64,000 nucleotides of DNA from Desulfobulbus oralis (GTDB lineage Bacteria > Desulfobacterota > Desulfobulbia > Desulfobulbales > Desulfobulbaceae): contig NZ_CP021255.1 of the NCBI RefSeq assembly GCF_002952055.1, forward strand, positions 1,242,851-1,306,850, written 5' to 3'. The stretch's first letter is position 1. Each line of letters opens with the position of its first letter. The notes under the pieces were generated by a model. That model did no database searches. It saw nothing but the letters and a program-made list of their open reading frames with translations, and was not told where the DNA came from. The translations under genes and the position numbers were made by a program. Below, one piece after another: positions 17,163 to 27,822 of this stretch.

Positions 17163-19022
17163 TCAGCCTGCCTTGACTGCGCCTCCGGCCTTTTTGCCCG
17201 CATCCCTGTCCTGCAGGGCCTGTACTATGCTCCTGGCCAGTTCGGGGCCGATGCCCGGGGCAGCGGCCAGTTCGGATTCGGTGGCCGTCCGGATGCGGCG
17301 GAGGCTGCCGAAATGGCGCAGGAGCTGCTTCTTCCGCTGGGGGCCGACGCCGGGCACGGCATCCAGCTCGGAAGCCAGTTGGGCCTTGCCGCGCAGATGA
17401 CGGTGACAGGTGATGCCGAAGCGGTGGGCCTCGTCGCGCACGCGCATGAGATAGAGCAGCGCCGGTGCGTGGGCGGGCAGCATGATGGCATCCTTGCGGC
17501 CGGGCCGGAAGAGTTTTTCGCCTTCGTCGTGATGCTCCTCGGCAATGGCCGCCAGGTCCAGCTCGCCCTCCAGTCCCAGCCTGCCGACCACCTCCAGCGC
17601 CACCTGCAACTGACCCTTGCCGCCGTCCAGGAGCAGCAGGTCCGGCAGATTGTGTTCGTCCCGGCCCTTGACGAGGCGCCGCTCCAGCACCTCGCGCATC
17701 ATGGCGTAATCGTCCGGGGTCTCCTTTTCGCGGATGCGGTAATGGCGAAAGCGGCGCGTCTCCTTTTCGCCATGCACGAAACATACGAGCGAGCCCACGG
17801 CCTGCTTGCCCAGCAGATTGGAAATATCCAGGCATTCGATGACTTCGGGCATTCGGGAAAGCCGCAGTTTCTGCCGGATGCTCGTGGCCAGATTCTGCCA
17901 GGCAGCCTCCTTCCTGGCCTCTTCCGAAAAGAGCTTTTCCGCATTGGCGTGCGCCATCTGCATGAGCTGCATCCGCTTGCCCCGCTGGGGCACGCTGAAG
18001 GTGACCGGGCCTTCCCGCAGGCCGGCAAGGCATTCGGCGACCAGCTCTTCGTCTTCCGGCAGGACGGGCAGGAGCAGTTCGCGGGGGGGCTGCCGGGTGG
18101 CGCTGTAATACTGCATCAGCACCTGGGCCAGCAGCGCCCCATCGTCGCCGATCGGGTCGTCCAGAAAAAACTGCCGGGCCCCGGTCATCAGGCCGCCGCG
18201 CACGAAGAGGAGCGCCACCCCGACTGAAGCGTCCTTGCGGTGCAGGCCAAAGACATCCTGATCCAGCGCCTCGCCGCTGGCAATCACCTGGCGCTCCGTG
18301 GTGCCGGCCAGAGCCAGCAGCCGGTCGCGCAGGCGGGCTGCCTGTTCAAAATCCAGCGCCTCGGACGCAGCCTGCATTCTGGTCTCCAGCTCCTGCCGGA
18401 GTTCCTCGGTCTTGCCCTCCAGAATCGCCAGCACCCCGTTCACCATGCGCATGTATTCAGCCTTGTCCACCAGACCTGCGCAGGGCGCGCAGCAGCGGCC
18501 CATCTGGTGGTTCAGGCAGGGGCGCTGCCGCTCCCTGAGGCTACGGCAGTGGCGGAGCGGGAACTGGGCATACAAAAGCTCCAGCGTGCTGCGCATCGCC
18601 CCGGCCGCAGTGTAGGGGCCGAAGTAGCGGTTGCCGTCCCTGAGCCGCCTGCGGGTGACGCTCACGCGCGGCCAGGACTCGGCGGTGCTGACCCGGATGA
18701 GCGGATAGTTCTTGTCGTCCCTCAGGTCGATGTTGTAGCGCGGGTGGTGCTTTTTGATGAGCGCGGCCTCGAGGATGAGCGCCTCCTTCTCCGTGGTGGT
18801 GAGGATGGTTTCCACCCGCAGTACACGATTCAGCATGGCCGCGGTTTTGGACCAGGCCGGGCCGTTGAAGTGGGCGTACTGGGAGAGCCGCTTGCGCAGA
18901 TCGCGCGCCTTGCCCACGTAGAGGAGTTCGCGGCGGTCCAGCATCTGGTACACGCCGGGGCCGTGGCTCACGGTGGCGAGAAATTCGGCCGTGAGCGGGT
19001 TCTCAGGGTTTGATGTAGGCAT
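17163..19022 (-). CDS. uvrC: excinuclease ABC subunit C
   Basis: A 619-residue nucleotide-excision nuclease. The N-terminal GIY-YIG-type domain starts GPGVYQML....LLYVGKARDLRKRL. A cysteine-rich motif (CLNHQMGRCCAPC) and the UvrB-interacting UVR motif (LETRMQAASEALDFEQAARL) follow. Then comes the RNase-H-like C-terminal endonuclease domain (ECLDISNLLGKQAVGSLVCF; LLLDGGKGQL). A helix-hairpin-helix pair closes the protein (DAVPGVGPQRKKQLLRHFGS). UvrC cuts damaged DNA on both sides of the lesion. Its first 20 bases overlap the end of the upstream DsrE-like gene, so the two are translationally linked. Confidence 0.96.
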   Translation of the reverse strand: MPTSNPENPLTAEFLATVSHGPGVYQMLDRRELLYVGKARDLRKRLSQYAHFNGPAWSKTAAMLNRVLRVETILTTTEKEALILEAALIKKHHPRYNIDLRDDKNYPLIRVSTAESWPRVSVTRRRLRDGNRYFGPYTAAGAMRSTLELLYAQFPLRHCRSLRERQRPCLNHQMGRCCAPCAGLVDKAEYMRMVNGVLAILEGKTEELRQELETRMQAASEALDFEQAARLRDRLLALAGTTERQVIASGEALDQDVFGLHRKDASVGVALLFVRGGLMTGARQFFLDDPIGDDGALLAQVLMQYYSATRQPPRELLLPVLPEDEELVAECLAGLREGPVTFSVPQRGKRMQLMQMAHANAEKLFSEEARKEAAWQNLATSIRQKLRLSRMPEVIECLDISNLLGKQAVGSLVCFVHGEKETRRFRHYRIREKETPDDYAMMREVLERRLVKGRDEHNLPDLLLLDGGKGQLQVALEVVGRLGLEGELDLAAIAEEHHDEGEKLFRPGRKDAIMLPAHAPALLYLMRVRDEAHRFGITCHRHLRGKAQLASELDAVPGVGPQRKKQLLRHFGSLRRIRTATESELAAAPGIGPELARSIVQALQDRDAGKKAGGAVKAG

Positions 19023-19350
19023 AGCCCTTCTGCTGGAGCAGGATCAGTTCCACCACGCCGGCCGGTACCGGCTCGCAGCCGGGCACAAGTGCTTCGATGT
19101 CGCCGCCAAAGCTCCGCATGGCATTGCTGCATACCCTGAAGCGCACGCCCTGCTCCTGCAGGGCACGGACGCTGTCCGCCCTGGTGCAGCGGGCCCCGTC
19201 CAGGAGCCGGACCGCCGGGCCGTTGAACAGCAGCACGATATCGCATTCCGTACCCTGTGCGGCCTTGAGCAGATTGCCGGCATTGCCCAGACCCAGGGCA
19301 AAGATGTCGGTATTGTCGGCATCCAGATGAAAGACAACGCGGTAGCTCAT
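19003..19350 (-). CDS. DsrE/YchN-like small protein
   Basis: A 115-residue protein of the DsrE/DsrF/YchN fold: YRVVFHLDADNTDIFALGLG, then a central DIVLLFNGPAV strand, and CSNAMRSFGGDIEALVPG with one conserved-looking Cys. Members bind or relay sulfur (DsrE, TusD) or are of unknown role (YchN). It overlaps uvrC by 20 bases. Without partner Dsr or Tus genes here, sulfur relay is only a guess. Confidence 0.75.
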   Translation of the reverse strand: MSYRVVFHLDADNTDIFALGLGNAGNLLKAAQGTECDIVLLFNGPAVRLLDGARCTRADSVRALQEQGVRFRVCSNAMRSFGGDIEALVPGCEPVPAGVVELILLQQKGYAYIKP

Positions 19351-19471
19351 GATTGATTCCTCCAGGTTGTGTCAGGTTCGGGGCTCGCCCCCTGGCGTGC
19401 CCCTTCGTTTTCGCCCTCGCCGCAGCCGATCTCAGGCGCGGCATGGACAATGGCCGCTGCCCCGAGGTCTT

Positions 19472-21130
<1,659 letters not shown>

Positions 21131-21335
21131 GGCAGCAGTCTAATCCGGCATGTGCCGGCAGGCAACAGAATATGCAGGGCCGCTATGGCGAGCTGGGCCC
21201 TGGATAGGAACGCGCGGGCTCTGCGCTCGGAAAGACCGCGGCCATCCTGTTCCGATCGTCGCCCGGGCCGGTTGACATGAGCCTTTTCCTGTTCGCATGC
21301 CATGTCAGCCCGCTCCGGCCTGCAGGGCGCTGCCC

Positions 21336-22007
21336 TCAGTTTCGCAGCAGCGCCTGGAGATAGGCGATCCAGGCATCCATGCCCTCGTCCTTTTCCGCGG
21401 CGAGCGACAAAACCGGCATGTCCGGTTTCAGAATACGCACGAATTCCGTCGCCTCCTCCACCTTGAAATCAAAGTAGGGCACGAGGTCGGTCTTGGTGAT
21501 CAGCACCAGATCAGCGCTGCGGAAGGTGGCGGGGTATTTGGCCGGCTTGTCGGAACCTTCCGGCACGGAAAGCAGCACAACCCTCTTTGTTTCGCCCAGA
21601 TCGAAGGAGGCCGGGCACACGAGATTGCCCACGTTCTCGATAAAGAGCAGATCCAGCTTTTTGCCGGCAGCGACGCGCGTGAGCGCCTGCAGTCCCTTGT
21701 CCACCATGGGCGCGTCCAGATGGCAGCCCCCGCCTGTGGTCAACTGGATGACCGGCACGCCCTGTCTGCGGATGCGCTCGGCATCCCGTGCGGTCTCCGG
21801 GTCGCCCTCGATCACGCCAATGCCCACCTGGTCTTTCAGTCGGGCAATGGTGCGCTCCAGCAGACTCGTTTTACCCGAACCCGGGCTGGAGATCAGGTTC
21901 AGGACCACTGTGCCCATTTCCTGGAAGGCACGCCTGTTTTTCGCCGCCTGTCGGTCGTTTTCCTCAAACAGCGACGCGGTCACATTCACGATCATCTCGT
22001 CTTTCAT
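21336..22007 (-). CDS. hypB: hydrogenase/urease nickel-insertion GTPase HypB
   Basis: A 223-residue GTPase that delivers nickel to [NiFe] hydrogenase. The P-loop is SSPGSGKTSLL, switch motifs are EGDPETARDAERI and QLTTGGGCHLDA, and the base-recognition motif is ITKTDLVPYF. Cys and His of GGGCHLDA and the Cys of NLVCPASF form the G-domain metal site. There is no N-terminal CxxCGC nickel motif or histidine-rich stretch, so storage capacity is low. It is the last gene of the hypC-D-E-A-B cluster, three bases after hypA. Confidence 0.95.
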   Translation of the reverse strand: MKDEMIVNVTASLFEENDRQAAKNRRAFQEMGTVVLNLISSPGSGKTSLLERTIARLKDQVGIGVIEGDPETARDAERIRRQGVPVIQLTTGGGCHLDAPMVDKGLQALTRVAAGKKLDLLFIENVGNLVCPASFDLGETKRVVLLSVPEGSDKPAKYPATFRSADLVLITKTDLVPYFDFKVEEATEFVRILKPDMPVLSLAAEKDEGMDAWIAYLQALLRN

Positions 22008-22010
22008 GCT

Positions 22011-22376
22011 TCACTCCATTCGGATTTGTTGCAGGATGAGTTCCGTGCCGCCCCATGGGGACAGGCGCGGGGATGCGCAGGCCGGGCAGCGGGCCTGGGT
22101 TTCGGGGGCTTCCGGGCCGGGCTGCGGCAGGGTGCAGGCTTCGCCGCAGTCCAGACAGAGATAGCGGGGATCCGGCTGCCTGAGTTCCAGAACCGCGCCG
22201 GCGAGCAGCGGGTCCTCCTTTTGCAGCGCCTCGAAGGCAAAACGGAAGGAGTCGGGCACCACACCGGCAAAGGGGCCCATGAGGACCGACACCACCTTGA
22301 CCCTGCTGGCCCCGTGTTGTTCCGCCAGGGCCCGCACCTGGGCCGCCAGGCTTTGTACCAGAGACATCTCGTGCAT
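22011..22376 (-). CDS. hypA: hydrogenase nickel incorporation protein HypA
   Basis: A 121-residue nickel chaperone. The start at 22376 gives the invariant N-terminus MHE, whose His2 binds nickel; longer open frames read through hypE in another frame and are rejected. The zinc domain is CLDCGEAC....CPACASPRL with two CxxC pairs. It hands nickel to HypB and the hydrogenase large subunit. It starts two bases after the hypE stop. Confidence 0.94.
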   Translation of the reverse strand: MHEMSLVQSLAAQVRALAEQHGASRVKVVSVLMGPFAGVVPDSFRFAFEALQKEDPLLAGAVLELRQPDPRYLCLDCGEACTLPQPGPEAPETQARCPACASPRLSPWGGTELILQQIRME

Positions 22377-22378
22377 GG

Positions 22379-23398
22379 CTAGCAGATACGGGGCAGCGGC
22401 TGACCGGCCAGCGGCTCCAGCAGGCGCCGGCCGCCGATGCGGGTGTGCAGGCTGACCTGGCCCGGCCTGTCGCAGGCGGCTACCGTGCCGATGCGCACGG
22501 CGTCTCTGCCCTCGTCCATACCGCGCATGACCGCCAGCAGAGGGTCGGCCGCCTCGGGCCGGCAGATGACGATGCACTTGCCCTCGTTCGCCAGATAGAG
22601 CGGATCCAGACCGATCATGTCGCAGGCCGTGGCCACATCCGGCCGCACCGGCAGGCGCTCCTCCTCCACCTCGATGGCCACCCCGGAGGAGCGGGCGATT
22701 TCGCACAGCGTGGTGGCCAGACCGCCCCGGGTCGGATCGCGCAGCACATGTATCTTTTCCCGCGCCTCTTCCAGCAAGGCGGCTACCAGGCGATGCAGGG
22801 GCCGGGTGTCGCTTCTGAGCTGTCCTGTCACGGCAAGTCCGGCCTGGGCGGTCATGATGGTGATGCCGTGGTCGGCCAGGGTGCCGGAGATGAGCACCGC
22901 GTCGCCCGGGCTGGCCAGGGCGCCGGAGATGCGGGTGTGCGCAGGCGCCCGGCCGATGCCGGCCGTGTTGACGAAGAGGCCGTCGGCCTTGCCCCTGGGG
23001 ACGACCTTGGTGTCGCCGGTGACCACCGCAAGGCCCGCTGCATCGGCGCACTCGGCAATGCTTGCGATGACGCGCTCCAGTTGCGCCACCGCAAAGCCCT
23101 CCTCGATGATCAGGGCCAGACTCAGCGCAATGGGCCAGGCGCCGCGCATGGCGAGATCGTTTACCGTGCCATGCACCGCGAGCCGGCCGATGTCGCCGCC
23201 GGGAAAAAACAGGGGATCCACCACGTAGCTGTCGGTGGAAAAGGCGATTTGACCGGGAAAGCTCTCCAGCAGGGCGCAATCTTCCAGATCTTTCAGTTGC
23301 GGTGAACGCAGATACCTGAGGAAGAGGCCGGCGATCAGCTCCTGGCTGGCCAGGCCGCCGCTGCCGTGGTCAAGGGAAATATGTGCGGGTGCATTCAT
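22379..23398 (-). CDS. hypE: carbamoyl-dehydratase HypE
   Basis: A 339-residue protein of the PurM/ThiL fold that converts a carbamoyl group on its C-terminal cysteine into the cyanide ligand of the Fe centre. It begins with LDHGSGGLASQELI and has FSTDSYVVDPLFFPGGDIG, VTGDTKVV and DPTRGGLATTL. The required C-terminal PRIC tail is intact. It lies between hypD and hypA in the usual order. Confidence 0.96.
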   Translation of the reverse strand: MNAPAHISLDHGSGGLASQELIAGLFLRYLRSPQLKDLEDCALLESFPGQIAFSTDSYVVDPLFFPGGDIGRLAVHGTVNDLAMRGAWPIALSLALIIEEGFAVAQLERVIASIAECADAAGLAVVTGDTKVVPRGKADGLFVNTAGIGRAPAHTRISGALASPGDAVLISGTLADHGITIMTAQAGLAVTGQLRSDTRPLHRLVAALLEEAREKIHVLRDPTRGGLATTLCEIARSSGVAIEVEEERLPVRPDVATACDMIGLDPLYLANEGKCIVICRPEAADPLLAVMRGMDEGRDAVRIGTVAACDRPGQVSLHTRIGGRRLLEPLAGQPLPRIC

Positions 23399-23422
23399 GG
23401 AGGCTCCTTTTCCGGGAGGGCA

Positions 23423-24532
23423 TCAGATGGTGTGGCCGCTGTAGCGGTACCATGCGGCGCAGGAGCCCTCGCTCGAAACCATGCAGGGGCCCACCGGCGC
23501 AAGCGGCGTGCAGACACGGCCGTAGAGTGGGCAGTCGGGGGGCTGCAGCCTGCCCTTCAGAATCTGGCCACAGCGGCAGCCCGGGGGCTCGGGCAGGATC
23601 CTGGCCTCGAGGCCCAGGCGGTGCACCGCATTGAAATGCCGGTATGCGGGCCGCAGGCCCAGGCCGCTTGCGGGGATGCTGCCCAGCCCCCGCCATTCGC
23701 TGTCCACCGGCTCGAAAACCCGCTCCAACAGGTTCCTGGCCCTTGGATTGCCCGCCTCGTCCACAACGCGGGGATAGCAGTTGGCCACCTGCGGCTGACC
23801 CGTCGCCTGCTGTTGCAGCAGCGAGAGGATGCCAGCCAGAAGGTCGGCGGGCTCGAAACCGGTCACCGCGCAGCAGAGACCATATTCCTGCACCAGTGCT
23901 TCGTACATGGCCGTACCGGTAATGGCGCTCACATGGCCGGGGCAGAGCAGGCCGGACAGATTCAGGTCGCGGTCCTTCAGCAGCTCCACGAGCACCGCGG
24001 GCATGGTCTTGGCCAGCGGAATGATGGAGAAATTTTCCACAGCCGCGGCCTGGGCCGCCAATACCGTGGCCGCAATGGCCGGGGCCGTGGTTTCAAAGCC
24101 TATGGCCGGAAAGACCACCTGCAGCTCGGGACGCCGCCGGGCCAGGGCCAGCGCGTCCATGGGCGAGTACACCATCTCGACCTGCGCTTCGCCACGGGCC
24201 CGGGCGTCGGCCAGCGAGCCGTGGCTGCCGGGCACGCGGATTAGATCGCCAAAGGTGGCCACCACGACGCCGTCCTGTTTCGCCGCCTGTACGCACAGAT
24301 CGATATGGCCGGCCGGGGTCACGCAGACCGGACAGCCGGGACCGGAGAGCAGTTGCACCTGCGGCGGCAGCAGCGAGCGGATGCCGTGGCGGAAGATGGC
24401 GACCGTATGGGTGCCGCAGACTTCCATGAGGCGGATCGGCCCGGTCGGGGCTGACCGGGCTGCCAAGCGGTCGATTTCCGCAAGCAGGGGCCGGCAGAGT
24501 TCCTGGGCGCCAAAGGATGTGTTCAGATTCAT
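23423..24532 (-). CDS. hypD: hydrogenase formation protein HypD
   Basis: A 369-residue [4Fe-4S] scaffold for Fe(CN)2CO assembly together with HypC. Family motifs are present: LMEVCGTHT, LLSGPGCPVCVTP, VVFPAIGFETTAP, CPGHVSAITG, and a C-terminal cysteine group (PGCRCGQILKG...CPLYGRVCTP). Its start overlaps the hypC stop by four bases, so the two are translationally coupled. Confidence 0.96.
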   Translation of the reverse strand: MNLNTSFGAQELCRPLLAEIDRLAARSAPTGPIRLMEVCGTHTVAIFRHGIRSLLPPQVQLLSGPGCPVCVTPAGHIDLCVQAAKQDGVVVATFGDLIRVPGSHGSLADARARGEAQVEMVYSPMDALALARRRPELQVVFPAIGFETTAPAIAATVLAAQAAAVENFSIIPLAKTMPAVLVELLKDRDLNLSGLLCPGHVSAITGTAMYEALVQEYGLCCAVTGFEPADLLAGILSLLQQQATGQPQVANCYPRVVDEAGNPRARNLLERVFEPVDSEWRGLGSIPASGLGLRPAYRHFNAVHRLGLEARILPEPPGCRCGQILKGRLQPPDCPLYGRVCTPLAPVGPCMVSSEGSCAAWYRYSGHTI

Positions 24533-24807
24533 TCTGGCAGGATTTCCGGCAGTTGGCCCGCTTTGGCCAGAGATTCGGCCATTGCGCGCAAAAGACCCAG
24601 ATTCTGTTCGGCCTCTTCCGCGCTCAGGGTGTGAATGGCAAAGCCGGCGTGGACAATCACGTACTCGCCAGGCTCCGGCAGACGGTCCACCATGTCCAGC
24701 CGGATTTCCTTGCTGATGCCGGCGCCCGCCACCACGGCCACGCTGGGCTCCGCTCCCTCTTCTTCATATTTCAGGTCCCTGACCTGCAAGGGTATTGCAA
24801 GACACAC
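24529..24807 (-). CDS. hypC: hydrogenase assembly chaperone HypC
   Basis: A 92-residue chaperone. A TTG start five codons upstream is possible, but the GTG at 24807 puts Cys at position 2 (M-C-L-A-I-P), which HypC needs to carry the Fe(CN)2CO unit, and GGAGG lies eight bases before it. The small beta-barrel core reads GEYVIVHAGFAIHTLS. The C-terminus (LAKAGQLPEILPE) is a short extra helix. It follows the PilZ gene by 44 bases. Confidence 0.95.
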   Translation of the reverse strand: MCLAIPLQVRDLKYEEEGAEPSVAVVAGAGISKEIRLDMVDRLPEPGEYVIVHAGFAIHTLSAEEAEQNLGLLRAMAESLAKAGQLPEILPE

Positions 24808-24851
24808 GGTTTTTTCCTCCAAAGGGCTTCAGGCCTCTTGGGCCTGAGTGT

Positions 24852-25319
24852 TCAGGCGGCCAGATAGGACAGAATATCCTGGCGCACCTGTTCCGGATTG
24901 ATAAAGGAACAGCCGATTTCGCAGCCGTTCACGACCTGGATCGTGGCCTTGGCGACCACGACATGCCGTTCACTGCCGCTCAGTTCGAAGAACACCGTAA
25001 TCAGCCAGCCCGGCTGCAGGTCGCAGGGTGCGGCCAGGGTGAAGCCCACACCCCCTTCCGAAATATCCCGCAGGGTCACCAGCCCGCCCAGCCCGCTGTC
25101 GCTCATGACCGTGTACCTGCCCTTGATGTTGAGGTGCTTGCGGGCGAAGTGACGGGTTTCCAGCACGGCGAGAAAAGGCCTGCCGCAGGCGCAGTGCACC
25201 GTGGTCATATGTTGCTTCTGCTTGGAAACCAGGGCGCCAGGGTCGTACTCGCGGCCGCAGTGTGGGCAGCTCAGGGCCAGGGGATGACCCTGTTTGTGGT
25301 CGGTGATGACGATTTCCAT
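24852..25319 (-). CDS. PilZ-domain protein with N-terminal zinc ribbon
   Basis: A 155-residue protein. An N-terminal cysteine cluster (SCPHCGREYDPG and VHCACGRPF) looks like a zinc ribbon. The C-terminal PilZ-like part contains RDISEGGVGFTL, fitting the (D/N)xSxxG half of the c-di-GMP motif. The preceding RxxxR half appears as RKHLN, so the second arginine is missing and c-di-GMP binding is uncertain. It is directly upstream of hypC on the same strand and may be cotranscribed with the hyp cluster. The start at 25319 is chosen for the conserved region; the upstream open frame looks non-coding. Confidence 0.75.
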   Translation of the reverse strand: MEIVITDHKQGHPLALSCPHCGREYDPGALVSKQKQHMTTVHCACGRPFLAVLETRHFARKHLNIKGRYTVMSDSGLGGLVTLRDISEGGVGFTLAAPCDLQPGWLITVFFELSGSERHVVVAKATIQVVNGCEIGCSFINPEQVRQDILSYLAA

Positions 25320-25566
25320 GGGATTTCTCGCAGTTCTGGCCCCGCGGGCCAGACAGAGGGATGGGAACTGCCGATTCACTCTGCCCACTGTACCACCCTT
25401 GACCGCAAGGCACAGCAAAAACTCGCCCATTTCGTCACCAGGCCTCGGGTGGTGTAGATTCGTGCGGAAAAGGGCCTGCAGATGTGCTATGCTGTTTGTG
25501 AGACAACATACGGGAACAGGGAGCCTGTTGCTCCCAGACGGAACGCCACCTCAATCCTCAGGTGCC

Positions 25567-26775
25567 ATGGAAACGAACGGACAGAAGGCGGAAGAGCGGC
25601 TTTGCCCCAAATGTGGCCATCGCCAGATGGGCGGTGAAGAATGTGGGCACTGCGGCATCATTTTCAGAAAATTCGAGGAGCGCAGCGGCCAGCGCGTAGC
25701 CGGCCGGCCGGCTGCCGCGCAGAACGCCCACCCGCAGGGCGTGGCCGGCCTGCCGCCTGAAATCATGGACGAGCCGGACAGAGGCGGCTTTTTGTCGGGC
25801 CGTCTCCTGATGATGCTGCTCCTGGTGGTGGCAACAGCCGGAACCACCTACTACTTTACGAAAAAGCCGCCCGAACCGGCTCAGTCCCAGGTCGCGGTCC
25901 AGGGCGAACAGCGGGGGTCCGTTCCGAACCGGCCGGAAGCTGCCACGGCTCCTGCCAATCAGCAGTCGCTTTCCCAGGCCGCACTGCCCATGAGCGGCAA
26001 TGTCGTGGAAGATGCCAGAAACGCCACGGTCTCGGTGCTCACGCCCTGGGGCCAGGGTTCGGGCTTCTTCATTCTGGACACCTATATCGTGACCAACAAG
26101 CACGTGGTGGAGGCCAATGCCGACGAGGCGGCGGAGATGAGGCGCAAGCTGGACGCCCTGCGCCGCTGGATTGCGAACGAACGGGAGCGTCAGGGCCTCA
26201 TCATGCAGGATCTGCCCAAGGTTCGCGATGCGCGGGAGCGGGACTTTCTGGCCAAACAGATGGGCGAATGGCAGGCGGAACTGGCCAAGGCCGAGCAGCA
26301 ACTGGCCCAGGGCGAGGAACGGTACCGGCTTTTCACCCGGCCCCTGGCCGCAAGCGACATCAAGGTTCGCTTTGCCGACGGCCAGGAAACAACGGTCTAT
26401 GGCCTGAGAACCAGTCCGAAGCATGATCTGGCCGTGCTGATGATGGCCATGCCGAACCAGAACGTACTGAAAGCCGCTACCGAGCAGGATGGGCTCCGTC
26501 AGGGGGATCGGGTCTTTGCCATCGGCAACCCGTCCGGTCTGTCGCACACCGTGACCGCCGGCGTCTTTTCCGGTTATCGCGAGGACAGGGAGAGCGGCGA
26601 GATCATGCTCCAGACCGATGCGCCCATCAATCCCGGCAACTCGGGCGGCCCGCTGCTGGACGAAAAGGGCCGGGTGCACGGGGTCAATACCCTGATTCTG
26701 CGGAACACCCAGGGTATCGGCTTTGCCATCCCCATCAAGGCCGTGTTCGATGACTTCAATCTGACCACGCCCTGA
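25567..26775 (+). CDS. membrane-anchored trypsin-like (HtrA-type) serine protease with zinc ribbon and coiled-coil insert
   Basis: A 402-residue protein in three parts. Residues 13-29 are a zinc ribbon (C13, C16, C26, C29). Residues 78-97 are one membrane helix followed by KK. The periplasmic part is a trypsin-like protease with His179 (TNKHV), Asp287 (KHDLAVL) and Ser359 (NPGNSGGPL). Between His and Asp lie about 108 residues instead of roughly 30; the extra segment (about 184-255, rich in R, E, K, A, Q) looks like a helical hairpin. There is no PDZ domain. The ribosome site before 25567 is weak and the start could be further upstream. A strong terminator follows. Confidence 0.85.
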   Translation: METNGQKAEERLCPKCGHRQMGGEECGHCGIIFRKFEERSGQRVAGRPAAAQNAHPQGVAGLPPEIMDEPDRGGFLSGRLLMMLLLVVATAGTTYYFTKKPPEPAQSQVAVQGEQRGSVPNRPEAATAPANQQSLSQAALPMSGNVVEDARNATVSVLTPWGQGSGFFILDTYIVTNKHVVEANADEAAEMRRKLDALRRWIANERERQGLIMQDLPKVRDARERDFLAKQMGEWQAELAKAEQQLAQGEERYRLFTRPLAASDIKVRFADGQETTVYGLRTSPKHDLAVLMMAMPNQNVLKAATEQDGLRQGDRVFAIGNPSGLSHTVTAGVFSGYREDRESGEIMLQTDAPINPGNSGGPLLDEKGRVHGVNTLILRNTQGIGFAIPIKAVFDDFNLTTP

Positions 26776-26820
26776 GGGGCCGGATCCAAATATTGCCGGC
26801 CCGAGTTTCGTTGTTTCTCA

Positions 26821-26862
26821 GCAAATCCCCTGCTGCCAGAGAATCGGCAACAGGGGATTTTT
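26821..26862 (+). terminator. Rho-independent terminator after the serine protease
   Basis: GCAAATCCCCTGCTGCC at 26821-26837 pairs with GGCAACAGGGGATTTTTGC at 26846-26864 with a small internal mismatch, and the right arm carries a T run at 26858-26862. Confidence 0.88.
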
Positions 26863-26954
26863 GCATGGCCGCAAGGGGCCCTGTACATGAAAAGGGCTGT
26901 TTTTCAAGGCCCTGATGGCAGGAACGGCACAGTTTTTCGTGAGGGGCTGGGGCG

Positions 26955-27506
26955 CTATTTTTTGGGCATGGCACCCAACACGTATTCGGCCAGCATCTGC
27001 CCTATGGCCCTGACCGGATCAGGCTCCGCCTTCTGCCTGCCGTCTGCGGACGGAATCGCGGTCAGATGCTTTTCCAGCAGCACCGTCTGGCTGGCCCCAT
27101 CCACCAGATGCACATCCAGATTGACATAGGAGCAGGGGCTGGCAGAGGCGCCTGCAGGGGCCTTGCCGTCGCTGCTTCGAAGACGCATGTCCGTGATCCG
27201 GCTTTTAACCAGCAGCACCGGGGCATCCGGCTGCTTTGGGCTGCTGTGGTGCACCAGTCTGAAGGACTGCCGGGCCTTCAATGTCTTGATGGCCTGACGC
27301 TGGCAGGTCCGTGCGGCCTGCGGATAACGGCTGGCCAGATCCGATGAAATGGCCACCGGTTCCACGACGACGATCTGGTAGCGCCGCTCGATGGGCGGAT
27401 CCTGCTGTATTTTGTTCGCCTGAGCGCCCGGAGCGCCGGCCGTACAGCCGGGCAGTGACGCCAGAATCAGGCTCAGCAACAGTGCGATGCCGTATTTGAA
27501 AAGCAT
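26955..27506 (-). CDS. putative lipoprotein of unknown function
   Basis: A 183-residue protein with a lipoprotein signal: positive start, hydrophobic GIALLLSLILASLPG, then Cys21. The mature part (VEPVAISSDLASRYPQAA, LLVKSRITDMRLRSSDG, YVNLDVHLVDGAS, EYVLGAMPKK) resembles the DUF4410-like group of outer-membrane lipoproteins with a conserved beta-sheet, but I cannot assign a role. GGGAGGAAACA precedes the ATG. It is monocistronic, convergent with the protease gene and separated from it by a terminator. Confidence 0.75.
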   Translation of the reverse strand: MLFKYGIALLLSLILASLPGCTAGAPGAQANKIQQDPPIERRYQIVVVEPVAISSDLASRYPQAARTCQRQAIKTLKARQSFRLVHHSSPKQPDAPVLLVKSRITDMRLRSSDGKAPAGASASPCSYVNLDVHLVDGASQTVLLEKHLTAIPSADGRQKAEPDPVRAIGQMLAEYVLGAMPKK

Positions 27507-27822
27507 TGTTTCCTCCCAGCAGGTTGGCCTGTTGCCAGGCGAACCGGGTTTTCCTGCCCCCCGTGCAGGGGGAAAGGGCTATTATACGAAAAGCAGGCTG
27601 GCCGGGAAAGGGGCAGCGTGCACATTTTTTCCGGGCAGGCCTGGCGGAACTCGCTTCAAGAGGCCCTGCGGACGGAGGGCAGCCAGGTGAAAGGGCAGGG
27701 CTGCCTGCCGATGTTGAGTCGGGTGTTTTGGGCTTTGCCCGCCGGATACGATGAAAAGCCGGGCTCAAGTCGCCCTGCCTGCGCCAGGTGGGCTCGCGAG
27801 ACATCGGTTTTTGTGCGCCAGC
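27507..27822 (-). promoter_or_regulatory. gene-free interval with a promoter for the lipoprotein gene
   Basis: On the reverse strand a perfect TATAAT -10 box lies at 27581-27586, with no good -35 box. The transcript would start near 27574 and carry a leader of about 68 bases, including a CCCCC-GTGCA-GGGGG hairpin near 27558-27573. Nothing else is recognised between the lipoprotein start and the ppk1 stop. Confidence 0.5.
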
